From Nemophila menziesii (taxonomy: Eukaryota > Streptophyta > Magnoliopsida > Boraginales > Hydrophyllaceae): a stretch of 64,000 bases of DNA. This document shows, piece by piece, positions 10,701 to 20,691 of this stretch. The notes under the pieces were generated by a model. That model ran no database searches. It was not told the origin of the DNA and saw only the letters and a list, made by a program, of their open reading frames with translations. Both the position numbers and the translations under genes were made by a program. The stretch covers positions 69,440,899 to 69,504,898 of the forward strand of contig JARWIR010000001.1 of the NCBI GenBank assembly GCA_029959085.1. Reading direction: 5' to 3'. Positions within the stretch are counted from its first letter, which is position 1; each line of letters opens with the position of its first letter.

Positions 10701-10781
10701 CTAGCCGATATCTTTACGAAACCTCTACCCCAAGATCTTTTTGAGAAAATTCGTTGTGAGATTGGCATGCAAATTCTCTAA
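7701..10781 (+). CDS. pol: Pol polyprotein of element A: protease, integrase, RT, RNase H
   Basis: Open frame of about 1026 codons with no ATG at its start, in the same frame as gag but separated by two stops (TAA 7680-7682, TAG 7698-7700). Numbering residues from 7704: aspartic protease LLDSGCSRHMTG near 10-21; integrase zinc region ending CDACQLGKQH near 175; integrase catalytic triad in HMDLFGP (about 203), DNGSEY (about 268) and NGVVERKNRTLQE (about 303); RT with GTKWIFRNK, QMDVKSAFLNG, YGLKQAPRAWY and the active site YVDD (about 713-716); RNase H with SDADYAGC, TAEAEYVA and KHIEIRHHF. Domain order PR-INT-RT-RH is diagnostic of copia. No disabling mutation is seen. How the stops are bypassed is unresolved. 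Confidence 0.93.
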   Translation, partial: GLSIKKQNIWLLDSGCSRHMTGNPSLFTNLYKTKGDKVTFADNTKKRVLGKGNIGNMDSLLISNVLLVEGLSFNLLSISQLCDVGFSVKFEASRCVVFKNDELDTMFIAKRSDNVFVVDLESLMCKNIKCLSVVNDSWLWHRRLGHASMDLISKLSRKNLVVGLPIYKFDKDKLCDACQLGKQHRSSFKSINKVITVRPLQLLHMDLFGPVDVTSLGGSRYVFVVVDDYTRFTWVMFLALKSDAFNEFAKLCRKVQNEKGYSITCIRSDNGSEYVNSPFVHFCDEFGIEHNFSAPRTPQQNGVVERKNRTLQEMARTMLKEHSLPTYFWGEAVHTACYVLNRVLIRPLINKTPYELWNGRPPTIAYFRVFGCKCFILNTRDYLGKFDAKSDEGIFLGYSTKGKAYRIFNKRTRTIEESMHVDFDETNPFNIKKVVDVELHEDAPQDKSLESPTQEVKSHDESPKENDQMQNEASTDLPKCWKHIKDHPSELILGDPKEGVITLSRIIALCAHQAFLSQIEPKNIKEALLDDHWINAMHEELNQFERSKVWTLMEKPIGPTIIGTKWIFRNKLDDTGIITRNKARLVAQGYNQEEGIDFDETFAPVARLESIRMLLAFACYMNFKLYQMDVKSAFLNGFIDEEVFVKQPPGFEDPKFPNHVFKLSKALYGLKQAPRAWYERLSKFLLDDGFKRGKIDSTLFIKRSSKDILLVQIYVDDIIFGATNENLCENFSKSMHKEFEMSMMGELNYFLGLQIKQMKDGIFVNQAKYTRELIKKFGLEDAKEIGTPMSTSTKLDKDEDGKDVDEKLYRGMIGSLLYLTASRPDIMFPVCLCARFQSSPKETHLSAVKRIFRYLKGTLSLGLWYPRFTSFELIGYSDADYAGCRLDRKSTSGSCQFLGQSLVSWSSRKQNSVALSTAEAEYVAAGNCVTQVLWMKQTLLDFGLEYDRVPIRCDNTSAINLTKNPIQHSRTKHIEIRHHFIRDHTQKGDIVLEFVTSENQLADIFTKPLPQDLFEKIRCEIGMQIL

Positions 10782-11139
10782 CCTTTCTTTTATGTTATGT
10801 TTTGTTTAGAGCTTTTTGTGTATATAATCTTGTTGCTAATCCTTTCTTGATGTTATAGGTTCCTTGAAGCTTCTAATTGTTATCCATTTTATTCCTTTAG
10901 TCCTTGTTTTTACTCAAAATGTGTTTTAACCCCTTAAAATTTTTCAAAAATGTATCATTTGTTCTTTTTGTTGTTGACAAAGGGGGAGAAATTTTAGTTG
11001 AACTTTTTAAAATGCATTTTGTGAGGGGGAGTTTTTATAAAAACTCTAGTGATTAGGTTGAGGGGGAGTTTTTGTTCAAAACTTAATCTTAGGCATCTTC
11101 AAAAGTTTATGATTTGTCAAACATCAAAAAGGGGGAGAT
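10782..11139 (+). other. A 3' non-coding region with repeated polypurine tracts
   Basis: No accessory ORF follows pol here. Purine tracts AAAGGGGGAGAAA (about 10979), GAGGGGGAG (about 11022 and 11060) and the terminal AAAAAGGGGGAGAT (11126-11139) precede the LTR. The last is nearly identical to the tract of B1 and B2, consistent with shared priming machinery. Confidence 0.8.
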
Positions 11140-12303
11140 TGTTAGCCTCACCTTGTTTTTATTCCCGTTTTAATATTCGACAAATCATCCTTTAAACTAA
11201 AATTCATTTTTATATCTCTTTAGATGTTTTCCAAAACCCCTCATTAGATTAGTTGTGCTCATTTCATTGTACTTAGCTTAATATTCAAAAGAGCAGCTCC
11301 GCGGTGCACCGGATGAATTACGCGGTACACCGCAGCATCACGGACCAGTCCCACGGTGCACTACATGGTCCGACCAGTAAGCTCAGAAATCTGCACGGTA
11401 CACCGGACCTCTGTCACGGTACACCGGACCACTACACGGAGCAGGGATGCGGTACACTACATAGTCCGACCAGTAAGCTCAAAAGACAGTCGAACAGTCA
11501 CGCGGTGCACCGGACCCTACCCGCGGTACACCGCACGAGAGGGTTTCAGCACTATTACTAGAGGACAAAGCTTATATCCGTTGGGAGATTAATAGATCCG
11601 TTAGAGAGAAGCTTTATGACCGTTGGACCATCTTTTCAGCTATAAAATGGAGTTCATTCAAGTCACAACTCAAGCCTTCCATCTACCAATCTTAAGAGCA
11701 ATTAATTCTATCATTCAAGGAGGTTTCAAAGGAGCAATCAAGTCATATTTATTGTGAAGCTTATTAGTTCTTATCTACTCATTTAGGAGTGTAGTTACAA
11801 AGCTTTTATAAGCACCCCCCCAAACACTTTTCCTTTCCTCTTAATTCTTGTAATAGATTAGGAGAGTAGTGTGAGCATAGGTTTATGCTTGGTTCCTTGT
11901 GTTGGTGATAACACAAGTGTATTTCCTTCAAAGGGTTTTGAAGTGGTTGTAAGGGTTTGTTTCTCACCCGGTTAAGAGTTACGAAGATTAGTTGAGAATC
12001 TTGCAAATCCTAAGGAGGCTTCCTTAGGTAGTGGATGTAGGGAAACCGAACCACTATACATCGTTGTGTATCGTATTCTATCTCTACACTCTTTATATTT
12101 CCGCACTCTATATGCTTGATAAAATGCCTAGTTGAATAGTTTGATAATATTGTCTATTAGGATTATCTAGTTTTTTACTATTTAGTTTGCTAATACAATA
12201 GGATTCAAATTAGCTTTTAATTTTATTTACTTGAAATAAAATTAGCCGATTAATTTCTATTGTCCTATTCAACCCCCCCTTCTAGGACGCATATAGTATA
12301 TCA
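11140..12303 (+). mobile_element. A 3' LTR
   Basis: Matches the 5' LTR almost base for base, including the three palindrome pairs (about 11301-11535) and a TATA box at about 11640. The TSD copy GAAAC follows at 12304. Confidence 0.95.
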
Positions 12304-12658
12304 GAAACCGAACCACTATAAATCGCGTGTATCTTTCTATCCCTACTCTATTTACTTTCCACACTTTATATGTTTGATAATATGCTAGCATGAATATTGT
12401 GATATAGATTATCTAGTTTATCTAACATATTGTCTTCTAGAGTAGTAAGAGATTAGATTGTCGATTTACTTGTTTAACTTATATATCGAACCTTTATCTT
12501 AACCTTTGCATGATCCTATAAGTGTTTGATATATTTAGTAGACTTAGAAGTTTTCTCTTAAACTTATAATTGTCCAAAAGATTTTTAATTAGGCATTAAT
12601 CTTATTAGTAATCCTATTCACCCCCCCCCCCCCCCCCCCCCCGCCTCTAGGAATTTCA
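12304..12658 (+). mobile_element. B1 3' LTR, right piece
   Basis: Continues the LTR after element A, starting with the right TSD copy GAAAC (12304-12308). It matches the ends of the B2 LTRs. A run of 22 C (12621-12642) lies just before the LTR end TTTCA at 12658. Confidence 0.88.
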
Positions 12659-12948
12659 AGATACTAGAGATGTTAGCTTTGAGGTGTTTAAAGAGTTTAG
12701 CCTTCAAGATGAGAAGGAAGTGGAATCGCCACAAGTTGAAACTAGTGAACTAGAAGTTCCAACGAGATAAGAACCAACCACTATAAGAATAGACGAGGTA
12801 CCTATTGATAATCAATTTGAATATGAAATTGAACCTTGTACAAATTATATTTCAGCCGTGAAAGAACAAACCAAGCAAGTTTAGAGGGATCGAATGTAGA
12901 GACCTTGGTTGAAAAGGAGGCAAAAGAAGAAGAGACTTGTGTGGATTC
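12659..12948 (+). pseudogene. G0 coding remnant left of B2
   Basis: A decayed acidic open stretch (VSFEVFKEFSLQDEKEVES, then a stop near 12767) with further stops and a frameshift. I recognise no domain. It lies where E has its charged linker between protease and C-terminal domain, and it shows no RT or integrase motif. Confidence 0.45.
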
Positions 12949-14368
12949 TGTTGGCATATAGCCTCCCTTAATAGGTTGTTTTAATGTGACAAATCCTCTT
13001 GTGTTTAGTGTGCTAATTACTCTTGTTATTTACATCCTAACTTGCACTATTGTTCATCAAAAACACTTTACATATCATTCTTATTATATCTCATTACATA
13101 TACTTTTATTCATATCTTTATATACTTTGAGATATAGCCTTTATGATCAGCTGCAAAATTTATAAGAATGATGGTATCTACAACTTTCGTGAAGAAGATT
13201 TACTGATCCAAGAATCAAAGCAAAAGTTATATCGGTCAAAGATGTTTGGTGCGGTACACCGGACCTAGGGTGCGGTACATCGGACCTAGGGTGCGGTACA
13301 TCGGACCTAGGGTGCGGACCAGGGCACGGTGCATGGCTAGCCCGTCAGAAAGATAGAAAATCTAACCGTTGAGGTGCGGTACACCGCACGATACTTGCGG
13401 TACACCGCAGGGAAGGTTTTTCTGCACAAAGTTTTTGTCATAAGAAATATATCCGTTGGGAGATTAATAGATCCGTTGGACACAAGCCTTATGACCGTTG
13501 GAAGCATTTTTCAGCTATAAAATGAAGGTCTTTCAAGGCTACAACTACACCAACTAATTACAAACATTAAGAAGCTTAATTGTTATCATTCAAGAAGGTG
13601 TCAAGAGCTATACATTGTCAAAATTAATCTTAGTGAGCTTAAAAGTCTTATCCAACTCATTCAAGGAGTTAATCAAATAAGCCACAAAAGTTCTATCTAC
13701 TCAAAAGGAGTCTTTCATGCTTGGTGTCATATCCACTCTATTAGGAGATTGTTAGCAAAGTAGTTTCACCCTTTAAACACTTTGTATTTATCCTCTTAAG
13801 TCTAGTTCTTGTAATAGATAGATTAAGAGAGAATTTGAGTATCGGGAGTATACTCGGTGTCCTTGTGTTGTGATTACACAAGAGTTTCCTTCGTGGTTTC
13901 GAAGAGGTTGTCCTTCGTGTTATCGTAGAGGTTGTAAGGGTTATTGTGTTCTCGACCCGGTTAAGAGAGACACGGGAGCTTAGTGAAAAGCTTAAAATTC
14001 TAAGGAGGCTTCCTTAGGTAGTGGATGTAGGGAAACCGAACCACTATAAATCGTGTGTATCTTTCTATCCCTACTCTATTTACTTTCCGCACTTTATAAG
14101 TTTGATAATATGCTAGTATGAATATTGTGATATTGATTATCTAGTTTATCTAACATATTGTCATCTAAAGTAGTAAGAGATTAGAAACTCGTTTTACTTG
14201 TATCACTTATATATCTAACCTCTTCGCTTATCCATTGTATGATCCCTTAGGAGTTTGATATATTAGTTGACTTAGAAGTTTCTTTCTTAAACTTATAATT
14301 GTCCAAAAGATTTTTAGTTAGGCATTAATCTTATTAGTAATCCTATTCACCCCCCTCTAGGACTTTCA
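12949..14368 (+). mobile_element. B2 5' LTR
   Basis: Contains palindromes at centres 13256.5, 13277.5 and 13298.5, a triplet at 21-bp steps produced by a 21-bp tandem expansion, and a pair at 13381.5/13402.5. TATA box TATAAAAT at 13516-13523. It ends with a short run of 6 C and CTCTAGGACTTTCA. Confidence 0.93.
13251..13315 (+). repeat. 21-bp palindrome unit expanded in the 5' LTR only
   Basis: The unit (GCGGTACATCGGACCTAGGGT type) occurs about three times here but once in the 3' LTR of the same element (about 18794-18815). This explains most of the 38-bp length difference between the two LTRs. Confidence 0.85.
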
Positions 14369-14370
14369 AT

Positions 14371-14383
14371 TGGTATCAGAGCC
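14371..14383 (+). other. B2 primer binding site (initiator Met tRNA)
   Basis: TGGTATCAGAGCC, 2 bp after the LTR end, identical to that of element A. Confidence 0.9.
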
Positions 14384-14425
14384 TAACTCTACGTGAATAG
14401 CTTAATCGTTAGTAGAGTAAACGAT

Positions 14426-15472
14426 ATGGAATTTAATCTCTAGGAAGAGACGTCTTCTACCCGACCTCCACTTTTTGTAGGAACTTACTATCTTGCTTGG
14501 AGAACAAAAAAGGAGGAATTTATCAAAGCAGAAGATCCCGATCAATGGAGAATTGTTATGGAAGGTCCATTCATTCCATACAAAGAGGAGTTAAATGAAG
14601 CGGGAGTTCTTAAGTTAAATCAAGAAGAAAAAGATTATGATGAACTCACCGATGAGGATAATTCTAAGCTCACTCAAAATGCAAAACCGATGTACACTCT
14701 AATTTGTGGAATATCCGAAGAGATTTTCTCACAAATGTTAGATTGTAATTCCGCAAAAGAGATTTGGGATCGTTTGGAGTTTCTATATGGAATTGTCGAG
14801 AATGACGAAGAAAAAGAAAGCTTAATCAACGATGAATCTCATGACAATCCTAAACCAAACCATGAGGTAGCTATCTATCCTAATTCTTTGTCACCTCCAT
14901 ATAATTATGATGATATTAGGCATATTTCATCCCTTCTAAAAATTCTTGATTCTCAAATCCATTTGAATAATCTTATGTTGAAAAAGGCTAAAGTTGAACA
15001 AAAGAATTGTTTTAATTATTGTATCACTTTAGATGATATCCTAGGAAATACTAAAAACCCTTGAAAATATTTTCTTTTCAAATAAAAGTCAACATCCTAT
15101 GAAGAAAAATATAGAAGGTTTTGAAAAAGTGGATGAAGCATTTTCCCTTGCTCTTAAAACTTTAGAAAATCATCCCTATTTAAATGTCACTCCATTTGAT
15201 TCAAATGATCTTTTCAAAGAAAAATTATATTTGAGTGATAATTTGGATATTCAAAAGAATGAGAAAAAACGTGTTCAAAACCCTCTCATGATAGTTCTAT
15301 TCGAAAAAGAAGTTCTTGCAATTATTGTGGTAAACCCGGTCATCATGTTTCTACATGTCGTTACCACAAACAACTTGAATACGGGTCTTTGATACCCTCG
15401 TGGGAAAAACCGATATGGATCGTGAAAAATGCTAATAATATTTCCGGATCCATTTCACCTTGGATACCATAG
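14426..15472 (+). pseudogene. gag: B2 gag remnant
   Basis: The ATG at 14426 is followed by an in-frame TAG after five codons. A UBN2-type stretch is readable from about 14540 to 15064 (NSAKEIWDRLEFLYG), but the middle of the domain is missing: FLYGI runs directly into an acidic segment. The frame stops at 15064 and shifts; further on the zinc knuckle (CNYCGKPGHHVSTC) and the block ending near 15472 are readable in another frame. Homology to the B1 fragment is clear (LNNLMLKKAKVEQKNCF). It cannot make a full Gag. Confidence 0.8.
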
Positions 15473-16242
15473 TAATATTTTATTGTAGGTGTTGAGCGTC
15501 AAGAAATTGAAATGATATACAAAAAGACGCTCAAATCTCGTAAAAGAAAAATCCGGTGAATTCCTTCCTTCTTTTTCCTTTTAGTTTGTGTTTTATTATG
15601 TGTTTATGTGTTTTATCCTCTATGTGCTAATATCTTGCAAGTCTTGACCTTTTCTTGCTTAATATTGCTTAGTTTTTACATTGGGTCTTTTTGTACTTTT
15701 TAGAAAATATAGGGGTACTTATGAAATAAACTGTTTTATTTGTTTTCGGGATTTCCTTGTTATATCTTTTCAAAACAAAAATTATTTTGTAAGTTTTATA
15801 CCATTCCGAATCTATTGGGGAGGTTTCGAATGTGTTTTCGAGAATTTTTAAACGACTCAAAAATCCATTTTTAGTGCCTTCGTCGAGCGTTTTTGCGGTG
15901 CACCCCACCACTTCCGCGGTACACCGCGATCCAGGGTTTCTGTCCTTGTTATTTTTCTTTATTTTTCGTCCAGTTTATTCGCAAACATATTCTACAGTGC
16001 GGTACACCGCACAGTAATCGCGGTACACCGCGGAATAGGGTTTTACCTGGTTTTAAAACCCGCTATCTTCTTTTTATCACCTCATTCTCTTTTTAAACAA
16101 AACCCTACCCGCTCCATCACTCTCTCCTGCGATTTCCGGCGACAAACCACTCCTAATCCGCCGCTTAAACACTCCCTTCTCCACCAAATCATCTCCTATT
16201 ATCTTTAAATCTTTCCTCCTCCATTACCCACTTCATTCCACC
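15473..16242 (+). promoter_or_regulatory. B2 spacer with pol deletion junction and paired palindromes
   Basis: About 20 bp of pol start (TTGAGCGTCAAG near 15492) run straight into sequence shared with B1, showing one inherited pol deletion. Palindrome pairs lie at centres 15900.5/15921.5 and 16004.5/16025.5, both spaced 21 bp. The last is about 217 bp upstream of the accessory ATG, nearly the same distance as in B1. A pyrimidine-rich leader-like stretch follows. Confidence 0.65.
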
Positions 16243-17405
16243 ATGGTTAGAGCAAAGAAAACTGCTGCTCCAAGAAAACCGCCGCCGCCGGAGCCTCCTC
16301 CAGCCGACGCCGTGCACCATCACCGGCGAGGTCTCCTACACCACCTCCACTCCGGCCATTCGATCCTCTTCCGGGTAGAACCTTAAATGCTTCAGCTTTT
16401 CCTTCCGGTGATGATTCTCTTTATCAACTTCTTTCTTTTCAAGGTTGTCATAATATTTTTCGTTATTCGGGAAGTCATTTAGCTAGTGGTTTAATTGAAG
16501 AATTTTACACGAACTTTGAATATAATTGTGCAAATAATTCGATTAAATCTAAAGTTTCGGGTATTACTTTATGCTTAAAGTTGAATGAATTATGTGCTCG
16601 TTATGATATTCCTACCGATGGTGTTAGTGGTTTCTGGTCTAATGGATGGGATGGATCGAGTCTTGATGTGGTAGCACAAAATGATGTCAATGAATTCGTA
16701 ACTAGTAGGATGCTAGTTCGTGATGGTAATTGGAATATACGGAATTTTGATCCGGAGTTTATAGTGGCTCATAAATTCCTAATTTCGGCCGTGATACCTA
16801 AAGACAAACATGATGCTAAGTTGATTCCTTATGAGGCTTACCTTCTATATTTAATTTTTGCTAGACAACGAATCAACATTATTGCTATAATGTTCAAGTG
16901 GATGAATCACGCTAGGGCATCAAGAGATAAAGTTCCTTACGGTATTTTTCTTACCGAACTTTTTGAAACTAATGGCATCTCTTTAGGCGGTACTAGTGTG
17001 AAACCAATCGATAGGGCTTGGTGTTTTGATTACAATACTATTAAGAGAATGAAATTCGCAACCTATAATAACACTTATGTTTCGTGCTCACGTGTTAATC
17101 GAATTTCGGATGCATCTATTCGTAATCGTATCTTATTCGCAAAAGAGGGAACTACCGGTCCGGCTTTTGACTCGCTTGAGCTTTTGGAAAACCCGGCCCC
17201 ACAAAATCCCGCTTCTAATCCTAATGACGCTTCATCCTCTAATCCTACTCCCGGTGATAATTCCTCCTCAAATTGCCGTCTTGATCAATTCATGGCTTAT
17301 ATAACTCAAAGATTTGATACCTTGGAAAGGAAGCTTGATGCTATTCATGAAAAGATTGATTGTTCGGGTCGCCTTTCGCGTTCTAGGAGTCATTCCCCTC
17401 GTTGA
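16243..17405 (+). pseudogene. B2 accessory protein gene, one frameshift near the start
   Basis: The ATG at 16243 has the same context as in B1 (CCACCATGG). A small indel in the Pro/Ala-coding GCC repeat near 16275 shifts the frame; from there the protein is readable to the stop at 17405. It is closely similar to B1 over the whole domain (RNFDPEFIVAHKFLISAVIP is identical) and keeps the coiled coil (QRFDTLERKLDAIHEKI) and Arg/Ser tail (SRSRSHSPR). The gene body has stayed open apart from this one break, whereas gag of the same element has several. Confidence 0.85.
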
Positions 17406-18491
17406 GCTTATCCCGTTATTTACTTATGATTTCCTTCCTTTTATGCCTTCTTAACCTTGGTTTTTATTGTGTCTTATTTTGATTGTTTTGGATTATTAGT
17501 TTTGTTTAAGCTTTGAATGCTTTTGGATCCATGTTTTGGATATTTAGGATTTTATTGCTATATTTGGTATGTTTTGGATATTTGGTTTAGTATGCTATGT
17601 TTTATTTTTGGATATTTGATGTTTAGATGCTCTAATTATATGCTTCGGTTTTTATATTGTTGTGTTGATGTTGCTAACTCTTTCCTTGATGATATAGGTA
17701 CCATTGCATCATTTATCCTTGATCTTATTCTATATTGCTTTACGGTCCCTAGTTTGATCAAATTACTCTTCGTTTTTCAAATGGTTGAAAATTGCACTTA
17801 GGTCTCTTAAAGTTGTTCAAATTGCATTTAGTCCCTAAACTTTTGAAAAATGCATATTGACCCCTATACTTTTCAAAGATGAAAATTTACCCCTTGATTT
17901 CTTAAAATCGGTTTAAATATTTTTATTAGTAAAAAGGGGAGAAATTATTGGTCAAACTTTTTCAAAATTGAAACAAACACTCTATGCATTTTGTGAGGGG
18001 GAGTTTTTCTTAAATTATCTTTAAAAACCAAAATGCTTGATTAATCGTTTATCTCATAAATTGCACTAATCGTTTGTGTTGTTGGAAAGCGTATAAGATG
18101 AAAACCTTTCGATCAAGAAGTTGGTAAAATGTCTCTATCTCTTATCTTTTTCATGCTTTGCAATTGTTGATCTTTGTGCATCACCATCTTAAATTGTTTT
18201 AATCACTCTAAACTCTTACACTCCTTAAAATCGTTGTTTAAAATCTATTCACTTGAGTTTTAGCTCTTCTATTTTTAGTTGTTTCTATTACCCCTTCTTT
18301 TTTATGAAGACAAAGGGGGAGAAATATGTGCACTAAAACTTTCAAAATTGCACCTTTTAATTTCTCACAAATGCATTTCATATCTTATATGCTTATTGTG
18401 AGGGGGAGCTTAATTTCTTTAGAGCTTAAGCTTTCATATCATTCCTAAGGTGTTTTAGTGAAGGGTTTGTCATCATCAAAAAGGGGGAGAT
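17406..18491 (+). other. B2 3' non-coding region with purine tracts
   Basis: Same layout as in B1: GTCCCTAAACTTTT-type repeats (about 17800-17900), GAGGGGGAG tracts (about 17995, 18401), AAAGGGGGAGAAA (18312) and the polypurine tract AAAAAGGGGGAGAT ending at 18491. No convincing ORF. Confidence 0.75.
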
Positions 18492-19873
18492 TGTTGGCAT
18501 ATAGCCTCCCTTAATAGGTTGTTTTAATGTGACAAATCCTCTTGTGTTTAGTGTGCTAATTACTCTTGTTATTTACATCCTAACTTGCACTATTGTTCAT
18601 CAAAAACACTTTACATATCATTCTTATTATATCTCATTACATATACTTTTATTCATATCTTTATATACTTTGAGATATAGCCTTTATGATCAACTGCAAA
18701 GTTTATAAGAATGATGTTATCTACAACTTTCGTGAAGAAGATTTACTGATCCGAGAATCAAAGCAAAAGTTATATCGGTCAAAGATGTTTGGTGCGGTAC
18801 ACTGGACCTAGGGTGCGGACCAGGGCACGGTGCATGGCTAGCCCGTCAGAAAGATAGAAAATCTAACAGTTGAGGTGCGGTACACCTCACGATACTTGCG
18901 GTACACCGCAGGGAAGGTTTTTCTGCACAAAGTTTATGTCATAAGAAATATATCCGTTGGGAGATTATAGATCCGTTGGACACAAGCCTTATGACCGTTG
19001 GAAGCATTTTTCAGCTATAAAATGAAGGTCTTTCAAGGCTACAACTACACCAACTAATTACAAACATTAAGAAGCTTAATTGTTATCATTCAAGAAGGTG
19101 TCAAGAGCTATACATTGTCAAAATCAATCTTAGTGAGCTTAAAAGTCTTATCCAACTCATTCAAAGAGTTAATCAAATAAGCCACAAAAGTTCTATCTAC
19201 TCAAAAGGAGTCTTTCATGCTTAGTGTCATATCTACTCTATTAGGAGATTGTTAGCAAAGTATTTTCACCCTTTAAACACTTTGTATTTATCCTCTTAAG
19301 TCTAGTTCTTGTAATATATAGATTAAGAGAGAATTTGAGTATCGGGAGTATACTCGGTGTCCTTGTGTTGCGATTACACAAGAGTTTCCTTCGTGGTTTC
19401 GAAGAGGTTGTCCTTCGTGTTATCGAAGAGGTTGTAAGGGTTATTGTGTTCTCGACCCGGTTAAGAGAGACACGGGAGCTTAGTGAAAAGCTTGAAATCC
19501 TAAGGAGGCTTCCTTAGGTAGTGGATGTAGGGAAACCGAACCACTATAAATCGTGTGTATCTTTCTATCCCTACTCTATTTACTTTCCGCACTTTATATG
19601 TTTGATAATATTCTAGTATGAATATTGTGATATTGATTATCTAGTTTATCTAACATATTGTCATCTAGAGTAGTAAGAGATTAGAAACTCGTTTTACTTG
19701 TATCACTTATATATCGAACCTCTTAGCTTATCCATTGTATGATCACTTAGAAGTTTGATATATTAGTTGACTTAGAAGTTTCTTTCTTAAACTTATAATT
19801 GTCCAAAAGATTTTTAATTAGGCATTAATCTTATTAGTAATCCTATTCACCCCCCCCCCCTCTAGGACTTTCA
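18492..19873 (+). mobile_element. B2 3' LTR
   Basis: Palindromes at centre 18799.5 (single) and 18882.5/18903.5 (pair, 21 bp). TATA box TATAAAA at 19016-19022. Ends with a run of 11 C and the same terminus as the 5' LTR. TSD GATTC follows. Confidence 0.93.
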
Positions 19874-20450
19874 GATTCACCACATAGTACTCCATTGATG
19901 TCACTACCCATTCCTTTGAATACTAATCATTCAAGGGGTGACATCTACAAAGCATGTGTAGAGGCGATCAACAAAGATAAAACCTACGCCCTAATGCTTT
20001 AGATTGATGAAGAAGTAATCACACCGCAACAAGATTTTGCAGAAGATATCTCAGAATTGAGTGATAATGCAAGTGTAAAGATAGAGGTTGAATAAGTGGC
20101 CCTCATAATTGAAGAGATTTTTGATATAGATGATGTTTTGGACAAGAAGCTTGAGGAGGATACACTTGATTTCCCCATATTCCGATATTCCAAAGGAGGT
20201 CAAAGAAAAAGACCACTACCATGACTCCTGGAAGATAGAGCTAACATGAGTTTGGGGTTGGAACCAAGGTTGTTTGGAAAACCTCTAAATAAGAAAACAG
20301 GCCACAAAGGTTTAAAAATGCGTGGATGGGATAATTTGTTATTACTCGAGTGGTGACGAAAAAATTGATAGAGATACGACCCTCGACAGGTCAAAGGCTT
20401 CGAATTGTAGATGTTTTTTAGCCTCACCCATTTCTAGGGAGGCTACATAC
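19874..20450 (+). pseudogene. G0 coding remnant with E-type C-terminal domain
   Basis: Starts inside the open stretch split by B2 (RGDIYKACVEAINKDKTYA) and has several stops. From about 20305 one frame reads WMG, stop, FVITRVVTKKLIEI, lining up with WIGPFMVAQVISDKLVGI at the end of E's ORF, an SH3-like or chromo-like tail of the kind that ends plant integrases. The phrase SLTHF..GGY then matches NLTHCWGGY of E. This part of G0 therefore shares E's unusual C-terminus rather than F's integrase end. Function is lost. Confidence 0.55.
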
Positions 20451-20691
20451 TCAAGGAATAATGGATGCAACACGTCAAAATTTAAACGACGTTAAACATA
20501 AGTGCTCTTGGGAGACTACCCAAGTTTTAATTACTTTATTAGTTTAGATTTTTAGTGCTTATTAGTTAGTTTATGTGTTTTGGTGTATACTAGATCTAAT
20601 GAGAAAGGTATAGAATGTTTTTTATGTGTAGGTGAGCAAACGATTGAGTTTGTGGTGAAAATTGAGAGATTCTAGCTCCAAAACAGGTCTT

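Larger units (their letters stand above)
4672..12303 (+). mobile_element. A: complete Sirevirus-type Ty1/copia retrotransposon
   Basis: 7632 bp, bounded by the 5-bp TSD GAAAC (4667-4671 and 12304-12308). LTRs are 1165 and 1164 bp, begin TGTTAGCC and end TATATCA. They differ mainly in a C-run and one base (AAAGAAGCA versus AAAGGAGCA), so insertion is recent. Inside are a Met-tRNA primer site, gag, pol and repeated polypurine tracts. All catalytic motifs are present, so it is potentially autonomous. It sits in the 3' LTR of B1 in the same orientation. Confidence 0.95.
1..12658 (+). mobile_element. B1: pol-less Sirevirus-type copia element (3' part, LTR split by element A)
   Basis: The left end lies outside the window. 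In order it holds a gag remnant, a few codons of the pol start, a non-coding stretch with paired palindromes, an intact accessory ORF, a 3' non-coding region with repeated purine tracts, a polypurine tract, and a 3' LTR. The LTR starts at 3629 (TGTTGGCATATAG), is broken by element A at 4672-12303, and ends at 12658. The likely TSD on the right is AGATA (12659-12663); its partner is off-window. It is inserted in the old Athila-type element G0. No protease, integrase, RT or RNase H is present, so it must move with enzymes from a relative such as A. Confidence 0.85.
12949..19873 (+). mobile_element. B2: pol-less Sirevirus-type copia element, complete
   Basis: 6925 bp, flanked by the 5-bp TSD GATTC (12944-12948 and 19874-19878). 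LTRs of 1420 and 1382 bp begin TGTTGGCATATAG and end CTTTCA. Inside: Met-tRNA primer site, decayed gag, the same pol deletion junction as B1, two palindrome pairs, an accessory ORF with a frameshift, 3' purine tracts and a polypurine tract. It belongs to one family with B1. Having lost its genes to mutation, it is now immobile unless helped in trans. Confidence 0.93.
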
